A DNA stretch of 64,000 nt from Dictyobacter aurantiacus (lineage in GTDB: Bacteria > Chloroflexota > Ktedonobacteria > Ktedonobacterales > Ktedonobacteraceae). The notes under the pieces are model-generated. The model saw only the letters and a program-made list of their open reading frames with translations. It made no database searches and had not been told where the DNA came from. Positions 23,916-33,000 of the stretch are shown in pieces. Position numbers and translations under genes: made by a program. The stretch is taken from contig NZ_BIFQ01000001.1 in NCBI RefSeq assembly GCF_003967515.1, positions 2,728,001 to 2,792,000 on the forward strand, read 5' to 3'. Positions within the stretch are counted from its first letter, which is position 1, and each line of letters starts with the position of its first letter.

Positions 23916-23963
23916 AGTCAATTGATTTTGACTCTAATCGATATTACTAGATTTATATCGATT
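23916..23963. promoter_or_regulatory. Two inverted repeats upstream of the isopropylmalate-synthase-like gene
   Basis: AGTCAA/TTGACT (23916-23921 and 23928-23933) and AATCGATAT/ATATCGATT (23936-23944 and 23955-23963, 10-bp spacer) are perfect. They lie 80-130 bp before the start on an AT-rich background, as expected for operator sites. Confidence 0.45.
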
Positions 23964-24087
23964 TCCGCAGCGCGCTGATCACTATACATGAGTTTCACAT
24001 GGGCAGAAGGCTAAAGCCAATGGACCTGGATTGCCTATGGTGGATTGAGGTGAACAATTAGGGCTGGGAGGTTGTGTATGTCGGGCT

Positions 24088-25362
24088 TTAACGCCAGATC
24101 AGGGTATCTTCATTGCCGGGGATGCGCTCGCTCCCCTCTTCGGGAGCCTGCCTCCAGGCACAGCGCACTTCCTGTTGTGCTATCAACTCCTGCAGGCAGC
24201 GATCATATTCCTGGACGGTGAACTGCCCGAAGTTGTCGAGGATAAGCTGTTGGCGTAGATCGGGCCAGCGGCGGATGCGCGTAGCGACCCCCTGTCGCTG
24301 AATCTGTTCGCGCAGCTGCCGCAGCGCCTCGTCCAGGCGCTTTTGATCTTGCTGTGCGAACCAGTCCTCGCTCAGGACGCCCTGGTAGCTCTGTCGATAG
24401 GTGCGACGGCGGTACTGGCAGAGTGCGTCGTTCATGATCAGCAGGCCGTCAGAACGCCGGGTAGCGTAGATCAGGGTGTAGGGAAGGGAGGTGACGCTGG
24501 CGGGACCGTTCTGGACGGGCAGATCAATACTCTGGGGTGACCACTGGAAGTGCCTGCGCATCGATGTAATAAACATGCGTGCGAAGCCCTGTATATCCAC
24601 TTTCTCTTTGGCGTTCAGCGTTTTCCAGCGGTCGCTGCGCAGCAGAGCGGTCAGTGCATTGGCCTGCGCTGTATGTGTGGTCGCCGAACGCAGATGATGC
24701 TCGATCTGTTTATGCGCCAGTAAGAAGCACAATTCGGTTGGTCCGGTCCGCTTATATAGGGGAGCCAGGTCATCATAGCTGAACGTGGTTGGACCCAGTG
24801 GATCGAGCAGAAAGATGGTCGGCGATTGTTCGATCTCCCTGAGCAGGCAACTGGCGGCGTCCAGCCAGCTGGTCGCAATGATGCCGCTCTCCTTGCTCAA
24901 GGTGGGGCTGTCGTCATTGCTCTGCTTACTTTCGCGCAAGCGGCGTGTGCTGCTGCCAGCACTGAGGAGCAGGGTGTGCAAGGCGATGGGACAGTCCTCC
25001 TGGGCCAGTGCCTGCGTCAGCATGGCTCCGGGTTGTAGCGCTGCTGGCAAAGCCATGTCCGCGTTTTTTTTTCGGCCCTTTCCATTCCTGGAGGGTGAAT
25101 GAACCTGCTCATCCGGTACGCGCAGACTTTTCGCTGTATATCCCCCCAGCGCATCAATCCAGTAGCAGTGGCGGAAGATGCGACTGGCCCCCAGCGAGCG
25201 GCAGTAGGCGGCCCCGAAGTCCTCCAGCAGCCAGCTTCGCAGCAACGACAAAGCGGCGCGATCCGAAAGGCGGCGCGCGCCACGTATGGCCGCTATATGA
25301 CCGTTTTCAGTTGCGCCTGTTAGTGTTTGATCGTGTTCGTCTGTGTTCGTCCATAGGTTCAT
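24088..25362 (-). CDS. TcmP-like protein (three-Cys-motif partner family)
   Basis: The 424-aa protein resembles three-Cys-motif partner proteins. The pattern includes a methyltransferase-like CYWIDALGGYTA near 68-79 (family form: IDxFAGPG), a central TIFLLDPLG (family form: FIDPFG), and SLPYTLIYATRRSDGLLIM in the C-terminal third. The last 90 aa look like a winged helix. TcmP proteins are usually found near phage-like or conflict-related genes and their reaction is not known. No partner gene is visible here. The start ATG lacks a good ribosome-binding site. An unrelated Rossmann-type protein is possible because the glycine motif is degenerate. Confidence 0.5.
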   Translation of the reverse strand: MNLWTNTDEHDQTLTGATENGHIAAIRGARRLSDRAALSLLRSWLLEDFGAAYCRSLGASRIFRHCYWIDALGGYTAKSLRVPDEQVHSPSRNGKGRKKNADMALPAALQPGAMLTQALAQEDCPIALHTLLLSAGSSTRRLRESKQSNDDSPTLSKESGIIATSWLDAASCLLREIEQSPTIFLLDPLGPTTFSYDDLAPLYKRTGPTELCFLLAHKQIEHHLRSATTHTAQANALTALLRSDRWKTLNAKEKVDIQGFARMFITSMRRHFQWSPQSIDLPVQNGPASVTSLPYTLIYATRRSDGLLIMNDALCQYRRRTYRQSYQGVLSEDWFAQQDQKRLDEALRQLREQIQRQGVATRIRRWPDLRQQLILDNFGQFTVQEYDRCLQELIAQQEVRCAWRQAPEEGSERIPGNEDTLIWR

Positions 25363-25453
25363 CTTGTGCGTATTCTACCACAAAGATACCCATCATTTCG
25401 CTACCATCGCGCTTATAATTTTTGTAACTTGACAAATTCAAAAACCTATGATA

Positions 25454-25478
25454 AGTTACTATCAAAATAAAAGTAACT
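25454..25478. promoter_or_regulatory. Candidate operator upstream of the mhqO-mhqD-like pair
   Basis: A perfect 7-bp inverted repeat AGTTACT (25454-25460) and AGTAACT (25472-25478) has an 11-base spacer. Related half-sites (taattact, gtaact) follow within 60 bp. TTGACA lies just upstream (about 25429-25434). A MarR-family repressor such as MhqR would be the expected binder, by analogy with Bacillus. Confidence 0.45.
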
Positions 25479-25568
25479 ATGCTGCAATGGTTTAGGAATA
25501 AACAGAACACAATTATTGTAATTACTATTGTAACTAATAGTGGAGTGGAGCTCCACAGGAGAAATGAA

Positions 25569-26528
25569 ATGGAAAATCATGTTTTAGGCATTCATCATGT
25601 GACGGCGATCACTGATGATCCACAGCGCAACGTCGATTTTTACGCGGGCATTTTAGGTTTGCGTTTTGTTAAGAAGACGGTTAATTTTGACGCTCCTGAT
25701 ACCTATCACTTTTATTATGGTGATGATATCGGGCGTCCAGGTACCATCCTGACGTTCTTTTCCTGGCCTGGCTACCCTAAAGGCCGCCCTGGGACCGGCG
25801 AGGTGTCGGCGATCGCGTTCTCTATTCCTGAGTCCGCGCTGACGTACTGGCAGGATCGCCTGTCGCGCAACGGTGTGACGGTCAATGGCCCTATTCCACG
25901 CTTTGATGACCAGGTGTTGCTGTTCAGCGATCCCGATGGTTTGCCACTGGAACTGGTGGCGCATCGCGGAGCCGATCAGGGTTCCGTCTGGACCGAAGGA
26001 CCGGTTCCCGCTGAATATGCTACTCGTGGCTTCCATAGTGTTACCCTGTCGGTAGCTTACACGGAAGCGACTACAAAGGTGCTGACCGATGTGCTGGGCT
26101 TCCATCCGGTGGCGCAGCTGGGCAACCGCTTCCGCTACACGGTGGGTGACTCGGGCATGGCTACCCTGGTGGATGTGCTGGCGCTACCGAATGGCCGCCG
26201 CGGCATGGGGGCGGTCGGCTCCGTCCATCACGTGGCCTGGCGCACAGCGACCGATGAGTACCAGGCGGCGTGGCGGCAGAAGATCGGCGAGGCGGGATTG
26301 AATGTGACGCCGATTCTGGATCGCAATTACTTCCATTCGATCTACTTCCGCGAGCCAAGTGGTGTATTGTTTGAGATCGCTACCGATCAACCTGGATTCC
26401 CGGTCGATGAGGATCCATCTGAATTAGGGACCCACTTGAAATTGCCTGAATGGCTGGAGCCGCGCCGGGCTGAATTGGAGCATGCATTGCCAGCTATCAC
26501 ACTTCCAACCAGTGAACAGGGTAAATAG
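25569..26528 (+). CDS. mhqO: Ring-cleaving dioxygenase of the glyoxalase/VOC superfamily (MhqO/MhqA-like)
   Basis: The 319-aa protein starts at the ATG giving MENHVLGIHH, with AGGAG eight bases upstream. Two VOC modules are seen: the first begins GIHHVTAITDDPQRNVDFY and the second GFHSVTLSVAYTEATTK. Metal ligands are expected at the His of the HHVT motif, the central HHVAW and the Glu in GVLFEIATD. Family members are Fe(II) extradiol-type dioxygenases linked to hydroquinone or quinone degradation. It overlaps functionally with the next gene, which starts two bases after its stop, so the two form an operon as in B. subtilis. Operator-like repeats lie upstream. Assignment is by memory of the family. 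Confidence 0.8.
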   Translation: MENHVLGIHHVTAITDDPQRNVDFYAGILGLRFVKKTVNFDAPDTYHFYYGDDIGRPGTILTFFSWPGYPKGRPGTGEVSAIAFSIPESALTYWQDRLSRNGVTVNGPIPRFDDQVLLFSDPDGLPLELVAHRGADQGSVWTEGPVPAEYATRGFHSVTLSVAYTEATTKVLTDVLGFHPVAQLGNRFRYTVGDSGMATLVDVLALPNGRRGMGAVGSVHHVAWRTATDEYQAAWRQKIGEAGLNVTPILDRNYFHSIYFREPSGVLFEIATDQPGFPVDEDPSELGTHLKLPEWLEPRRAELEHALPAITLPTSEQGK

Positions 26529-26530
26529 TT

Positions 26531-27196
26531 ATGTCTACCAATGAGAAAAATATTACCGGCCAGGAGCTGGTTGGCTATGTCCATCGTTTTATCGCTGCTT
26601 CGGGATCGGTTGCTGATCAGCAGCCGACGCCTACCCTGTTATTGCTACACGGCACTGGCGGTACCGAGGAGGATCTGCTGAGTCTGGGGAATATGCTGTT
26701 CCCGGGCGCGGCCATGCTGAGTCCGCGTGGCAACGTGTTGGAGGATGGCATGTCACGCTTTTTCCGCCGCCTGGCGGAAGGTGTCTTTGACCTGGATGAC
26801 TTACACCGGCGGACGGGAGAGCTTACGGCCTTCGTGCGTGCCGCCGCCGAAACCTACCACTTTGATCCTTCTAATGTCATCGCGGTTGGTTATTCGAATG
26901 GCGCTAATATCGCCGCCAGTATGCTGTTAAGCTCACCTGGCGTGCTGCGTGGAGCTATCCTGCTGCGCCCAATGGTGCCTTTCATTCCGGATCAGTTACC
27001 TGATCTTTCCGGCACCTCCGTTTTCGTGAGCGCCGGACGCATGGATCCCATTGTGCCGCAGGCCCAGACGGAGCAATTGATCCAACTGCTGCAACAGGCT
27101 GGCGCCAGCGTGCACGCGAACTGGCTCAACGGCGGCCATGGCATCGGCCTCGAAGACGTTCGCGCGGCCCGCTCCTGGCTTGTCACCAATCTCTGA
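26531..27196 (+). CDS. mhqD: Phospholipase/carboxylesterase-type alpha/beta hydrolase (MhqD-like)
   Basis: The 221-aa hydrolase has the oxyanion region LLLLHGTGGTEEDLL, the nucleophile elbow GYSNGAN (Ser about 119), the acid in SAGRMDPIVP, and the His in GGHGIG. This is the small esterase family in which MhqD is paired with MhqO or MhqA dioxygenases for quinone tolerance. It follows the dioxygenase gene by two bases and is certainly co-transcribed. A palindromic terminator follows 18 bp after the stop. The natural ester substrate is unknown. Confidence 0.82.
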   Translation: MSTNEKNITGQELVGYVHRFIAASGSVADQQPTPTLLLLHGTGGTEEDLLSLGNMLFPGAAMLSPRGNVLEDGMSRFFRRLAEGVFDLDDLHRRTGELTAFVRAAAETYHFDPSNVIAVGYSNGANIAASMLLSSPGVLRGAILLRPMVPFIPDQLPDLSGTSVFVSAGRMDPIVPQAQTEQLIQLLQQAGASVHANWLNGGHGIGLEDVRAARSWLVTNL

Positions 27197-27214
27197 CACC
27201 CTTCTAAGAAAGCA

Positions 27215-27270
27215 GATAAAAAAGAAGCGCTGGATGAGCTTTTAAGCTCATCCAGCGCTTCTTTTTTATC
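27215..27270. terminator. Bidirectional terminator between convergent genes
   Basis: Arms of about 27 bp form a near-loopless palindrome, with a TTTTTTA run on the plus side and the matching A-run on the other. It covers the last codons of the kinase gene and ends the mhqD-like transcript. Confidence 0.9.
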
Positions 27271-29686
27271 TCCAGACTTTGGCCTGGCTGAAGATGACGT
27301 TGGTGGCGGTATTGGTGGGTGAGTCGACCCCGGTGTCGTTTCCCCCCGTGGCCAGAACGCCGATATGACCGCTGGTAAATGGCGCGCTGATCTGGTCAGT
27401 GATGGTACTGACCTTCTGCTGATTGACGAACAGTGTAAAGGTATCACCATTGGCGACGACGGCCAGAGTGTTTTTGATGTTGAGGCCCGACTTAAATGAA
27501 GTCAGCGCTGGTTTTCCCAGCTTATAGCCATCTATAGGATTGGCGCAGCCAGCGGCGGCGGTACATTTTTGCAGCGTGTAGTTGCCGCTGGCATAGATTT
27601 CGAAAAAGTAGTATTCCTTTGTGCTGACGTTGCCACGGAAAACGATCCCCGCACCGCTAAAGCGCTGGCCGATCGCAACGAATTTCATATCCACCTGGTA
27701 CGTGAAGTTGCTATACGTGTCCTTGTTTTCGAAACACATCGTTGGCTCTAGCGCGGGCGCTATTATCCTGTAACCTTGATTCGTGAATGCGCACGTGCCA
27801 GCGGTGATGGCGGTTGAGTCTGCCCCCTCCTGCCAGGTATGGTGGTTGCTGGTAAGGGGATCATTAAGTACCAGCGATCCGGTGCCATTTGTATCATAAG
27901 GATTGGTGGTTGCCTGCTTGATGCGTGCGGTCTGTGTGGCTTTGGCGGCCGCCGCGCTCTGGCCACCATTAGTGGTTGACGGGGCCTCTGTGGCATTTTG
28001 CTGCTGCGTATCCTGTTGCACTACACTATTGCTCGCGAATAGCGAGATACCCACACCTCCAAGGATGATGAGGAGCGCGACGAGAATGATTACCAGCCTG
28101 TTCTGCGGCGATTCCCACACCGGTTTCCTGTTCGCTACTGGCTCATCGTCATCGTTCGTTTTAAAGGCAAACTTCGCCGCTATCTGCTCGTCTCGGGCCC
28201 GAGCTATCTGGTGGGCATCTCTGGTGCTCCAGGCGACGTCTGGAGGTTGTTGTTGCGCCGTAGGCCCTGCTAGCGGCGCTGAACGAGGACCTGATATTGA
28301 ACCCGGAGTCTCTGGTATTTTTTCTGCCGCGTGTGAGCCGCTACTGTTCATCGATTGCTGCAGGGCAGCCATCAAGGCTGGATTGGCCTGGGAAATTGGA
28401 CGCGCTCCCAGCGGAGGGACCTGCCCACGCGGCGAGCGCTCGCTTGGGAAAAGGGGAGGATCGGCCGGAAATACTGGCAGATTCTGCTGCGAAACTGGAC
28501 CCGGTCCTGGAAACGTGGGGAGATTTCCCTGCGATAGCGACCGCTCTGGAACTGACCGCATGTTTGAGAATGAATTCCTGGTTCCCGAGTTGAACTGATG
28601 CGGTGTAATGGGAGGCGTGTTGGCGAAATCCGTTGGCGGCAGAGGGGGACGCAGGCGCTCAGACTGCGATATTGCCGCCGGCGCCTGTCCCAGCCCTCCG
28701 GTATATCTGGTATCGGATGCCACCGTTTCATTTGTCGAATTTCTTATAGTTTCTCCTGGCGATGCATAATTGTTTTCATTCGATGGATGGGATTGCGAAT
28801 TTGCATATATGTATTTATCGGAGCTGCGACCGCTATTTCCGGTCTGAAATGGCATTTTAAACGTGTATTGCTTGCTTGATAGGCACGCCTCTTCAAGGGA
28901 CAACGCGAAATCGCGTACCGTAGGAAAGCGCTTCTGTGGATCCTTTTCTAATGCGCGCATAATGACTTTTTCGATTTCGAGAGGTGTCTGGGGCGCCTTG
29001 TCCCGCATCGGTGGTGGGGGAGCCAATACCTGCTGGCTGGCGATCTCGAAGAATGAGCCATGGAATGGACAGTCGCCGGTTACCCATTCATAGGCGATGA
29101 TACCGAGCGCATACTGATCGCTGGCGGGTTTGGGCTTGCCCTGTAGTTGTTCTGGCGCCATGTAGGCGGCTGTACCAGCGGTTTCGGTTGGTGAGCGCGA
29201 GTTCGAGTTGTAAGCGATCAATGCCAGCCCAAAATCACTCAGCAGCACCTCGTCATTGTGGCTGAGGAGCATATTTTCCGGCTTCACATCACGATGGATA
29301 AGTTTTTTGTCGTGCCCATATTGCAGCGCCGCCGCGGTCTGCTTTATATATGGAACCAGTGGGGCCGCGGGCAGTGGTCGACCCTGCAAGAAACGCTGGC
29401 GAAATGTTCCGTTTGGTGCATAATCCATGACCAGGAATGGGGTGTTGTCTTGAATGCCAAAGTCCAGGACGCGAATTATATAAGGATGGACCAGGTGTGC
29501 GATGGTGCGTGCCTCGTTGAGGAAGTTTTGCTTGTTATTCTCGCCCAGGCGCACCTGGAGGATTTTTATCGCTGCCTGTGTTCGCAGATGGATATGTTCA
29601 GCCAGGTAGACATCGGCAAACCCCCCCTGCCCTACCTGGCGTAATATTTTATAATTTCCCAGTTGTTGACCGGTACGGTCTTCCAT
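27266..29686 (-). CDS. Receptor-type Ser/Thr protein kinase
   Basis: The start was placed at the ATG giving MEDRTGQQLG, with CGGAGGATAT upstream (806 aa). Residues 12-275 are a PASTA-kinase-like catalytic domain: GQGGFADVYL, AAIKILQ (ATP lysine), HRDVKPEN (catalytic loop) and DFGLALI. A Pro/Ser/Gln-rich linker of about 250 aa follows. One TM helix lies around 530-552 (RLVIILVALLIILGGVGISLF). The extracellular part (about 600-806) looks like a jelly-roll, concanavalin A-like domain of the DUF1080 type, with repeated WQE and YYFFEIY motifs. It likely senses or binds a glycan or surface ligand. Its gene is divergent from the large repeat protein. Confidence 0.85.
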   Translation of the reverse strand: MEDRTGQQLGNYKILRQVGQGGFADVYLAEHIHLRTQAAIKILQVRLGENNKQNFLNEARTIAHLVHPYIIRVLDFGIQDNTPFLVMDYAPNGTFRQRFLQGRPLPAAPLVPYIKQTAAALQYGHDKKLIHRDVKPENMLLSHNDEVLLSDFGLALIAYNSNSRSPTETAGTAAYMAPEQLQGKPKPASDQYALGIIAYEWVTGDCPFHGSFFEIASQQVLAPPPPMRDKAPQTPLEIEKVIMRALEKDPQKRFPTVRDFALSLEEACLSSKQYTFKMPFQTGNSGRSSDKYIYANSQSHPSNENNYASPGETIRNSTNETVASDTRYTGGLGQAPAAISQSERLRPPLPPTDFANTPPITPHQFNSGTRNSFSNMRSVPERSLSQGNLPTFPGPGPVSQQNLPVFPADPPLFPSERSPRGQVPPLGARPISQANPALMAALQQSMNSSGSHAAEKIPETPGSISGPRSAPLAGPTAQQQPPDVAWSTRDAHQIARARDEQIAAKFAFKTNDDDEPVANRKPVWESPQNRLVIILVALLIILGGVGISLFASNSVVQQDTQQQNATEAPSTTNGGQSAAAAKATQTARIKQATTNPYDTNGTGSLVLNDPLTSNHHTWQEGADSTAITAGTCAFTNQGYRIIAPALEPTMCFENKDTYSNFTYQVDMKFVAIGQRFSGAGIVFRGNVSTKEYYFFEIYASGNYTLQKCTAAAGCANPIDGYKLGKPALTSFKSGLNIKNTLAVVANGDTFTLFVNQQKVSTITDQISAPFTSGHIGVLATGGNDTGVDSPTNTATNVIFSQAKVWR

Positions 29687-30077
29687 TTCTATATCCTCCG
29701 GCACGTGTGCACGTAGAATTATCGTCTCATCGTAGTGTAAAAACGAATATCTGGCAATATGATGGTGTTTTCTGGCTCTATTCAGTACGTAAAGGCTATT
29801 CCCCGGCCCTCCGTTCATTCTCCCAGAATGACGTAGAGGGAGAGTTGCTGCCCCTGCACTCCGCTCCCTCCTCAAGGACGCAGAGGCTATTATTTTCAAT
29901 ATGATCAGCTTGCTTTCCGGCCCGGAAGTTAACATGTAAATTTAATACACATGTGTCGTTGTACTGATATAGATGGTATTTCTATGCAAAAGTAGAGTTG
30001 ACAGTACTCATGATCTTCCGTACACTTCATGTATAGGGGTATGTGCCTTTTAACGTGAGGTAAGGGGGCTGCCATCT
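29687..30077. other. Divergent promoter region of kinase and repeat protein
   Basis: This 391-bp AT-rich gap has no convincing gene or palindrome. It must hold promoters for both outward-reading genes. An AGGTAAGGGGG purine tract serves the plus-strand TTG start. Confidence 0.6.
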
Positions 30078-33000
30078 TTGAATAGAATTCATTGCCCACA
30101 TTGTGATACACCATTACCGAAAAAGACGTCTGCCTATTGCGCCCTGTGTGGCGAATCATTTTTATCGCATACGGCGATCGCAGATGCTGATGAGGCGACT
30201 GAGGTGGTGATGCGCCCCAGTACGGCCCCGGTATTACGTGCTGCTCGCGTCAATATTCCAGCTGAGCAAGAAAGCACCTTGCCCGACAATGCTGTATCCG
30301 CTCAGACTCGTGAGCAGAGGACGCGTTCAAAAGTGCTGGTAGCCTCTTCCACCTATGACTCCATTACGGAGCCCACGCGCCTGCTGACCTGGCAAAAAGT
30401 TGTGGAGACTCCTGATCGTCCTGTCGCGGTATATCCTCCACGCCCCCCGTTACCTTTGCAATCATTGCCGGTGCTGCGTCACCTGCCTTATAGCTGGTTC
30501 GCGCTACCGCGTGTATTATTTGGGCCCAGATCCATCTTCTGGATCTGCCTGGTGCTGGTCTGCGTGCTGGTTGGCGGCGGCACTCTGGGAATGGTCGAGG
30601 CCTTCAAGCATAACCCTTCGGGGAATGGTCTGCTTTCGGGACCATCACTACAGGTTACTCCTACCAGTGCCGATGTGGGGGCTATTCTCTCTCTCTCCGG
30701 CAGTGGTCTGTCGCCCCGTACGCTGATCGGGCTTTTCCGGGATAATGCTATTCCGATCAGTGATACGAATAATGCGCCGGAAATCTATACCGATGCAAGT
30801 GGGACGATCAATGATACCGTCATTATTGGTTCAGATTGGGGTGGTGGGCCGCATACGATTGTCTTAGAAGATGCTCATACCCATCGCTATATCTCGACTC
30901 CTATTCAGGTGACTGGCAACATCGGGCCATTGCGCCCGGCCCACCTGCATCTGTCCGCGAATGATCTGGATTTCGCGGCCGGAGATCAGGCTACGAATAC
31001 ACTGAAGAAGATCTCCCTGTGGAATAGCGGGGCTGGCCAGGTGACGTGGCAGGCGACTACTACTCAGCCCTGGCTGATGTTGAGCCCACAGGGGGGAACC
31101 CTTTCCGCCAATGTGCCGCCCACGGATGTGATGGTGGCTGTGAATCGCGCGGACCTGCAGCCGGGCGAGTATACGGCCCAGGTGCTCTTTTCTTCGAGCG
31201 CGGGTGATAGTAAGCTACCGGTAAAAATGCAGGTGGTGCCGCTGCAGACAGGTCATGATCCTGTGCTACAGTTGTCGCCCGCGCTCTTATCCTTTACGGG
31301 GACGGATGGCGGCGCTAATCCAGATCCGGAGGTCATTACGGTGAGCAATCCTGGTGCCCTGCCTTTGAATTGGAAGGCCAGCTCCAATGTTCCCTGGCTG
31401 AACATTTCTGCTTCCAATACACAGGTGGCGCCTTCGGGTAGTTCGACCGCCACTGTTAAGGTTGATACGAGCTCTCTCTTGCCTGGAACGCATAGCGCCC
31501 GCATTACCTTTACCGGTACCGGATCTACGTCTGTGCTGCATAGTATTCAGAGTGTCTATGTGAGTGTGACCATCACGCCCAATTGTAGTCTGCAGGTCTC
31601 TCCTGGCATACTCGCCCTAACCAGCATCTATCAGCAGAGCGGCCGTGCCTCGCAGACAATTGCGTTGGGTCAGACCCAGAGTTGCGCGGGCCCGGTCTCG
31701 TGGAGCGCGAAGAGTAATACATCCTGGCTGTCGGTCGATCAGACGCATGGGACGACGCCGGCATCACCGACGGTGATCGCCAATCCGGCGGGCCTTGATG
31801 CGGGCAGTCATAGCGGTTCGATTACCTTTAGCTCCAGCTATGGAACCCAGGTGGTGCTGGTTAGCCTGATGGTTAATCGCCCGAATGCGCCATCGTTAAG
31901 CCTGGGATCGGCGATCCTCTCTTTTAACGCTAATGCCAGCGGTGCCAGTCCACCGGCTCAGATTCTCAGTCTGAAGAATAACGGTGGGGCTCCCCTTTCC
32001 TGGTCGGCGTCAGCGACTACGCTGGCGGGTGGTAACTGGCTGCAATTGAGCCAGACTTCTGGTCAGCTGAATGCTCATCAGTCGGGCTCTATCAGTGTGC
32101 AGGCCGCGGTGCTCAATACGATGACGCCTAATACCTATTCAGGTATCATTCGCGTCTATGTGCGCGATGCGACGGGTAAATTGTTATCACAGAATCCGCA
32201 GGTAATTCCCGTCAATTTCATGCTGGGAACCGCCTGTACATTGCAGGTTCCTATCCCGCCATTAACGTTTTATGGTGTCGCGAACCAGGTTCAGCTGAGT
32301 GGCGCTGGCAATACCAGTTCCGCGCACGCGGTGAGTATGAGCGCGGGTAGTTCCTGTACGAGTAACCTGAACTGGCGTGCCGTTCCAGCTACATCCGATG
32401 GGATGAAATGGTTACACGTAACCCCGGATAGCGGTTCGATAGCTCCTACAAAGTCAGCTACAATGCAGGTTAGCGTGACGCTGGCTGGCCTGAAGGCTGG
32501 TTCCTATTCAGGCCAGGTGACGTTGAGCGCGACCGATGATAGCCGACGAGTTGTTAGTACGCAGCATATCAATGTCTATCTGACGGTGCAACCTCCCTGT
32601 ACGTTGCAGTCTCCTTCGGTCGGGGCCCTGGATTTTTCTGCTTCCGGCAGCGGTGCGCCCGCCGCGCAGAGCTTCCAGGTTGGTGTGGTTGGTATGTGCA
32701 GTGGCCCGGTAAACCTGGATGTCAGAGGAGATACCTCGACTTCGCCGAACTGGTTGATCATCTCACCTCTGCATGTCGTTCTGCATAGCGGTGAGACCGC
32801 GACGTTTACCGTGAAGCCGAGTGCGGCCAGTCTGGCGCGGGGAAAGACGTATTCGGGCTCTGTTTCCCTGTACGCCACCGAGGCCAATGGTATGCCAACT
32901 GTGGCCAGTCCGCAGTCTATGAAGGCTAGCCTGAGCCTGGCCGGTACCCCTAAACTGACGGCGGGCTTTGACTCGTCTCATGTGAATACCGTTCCCGGTA

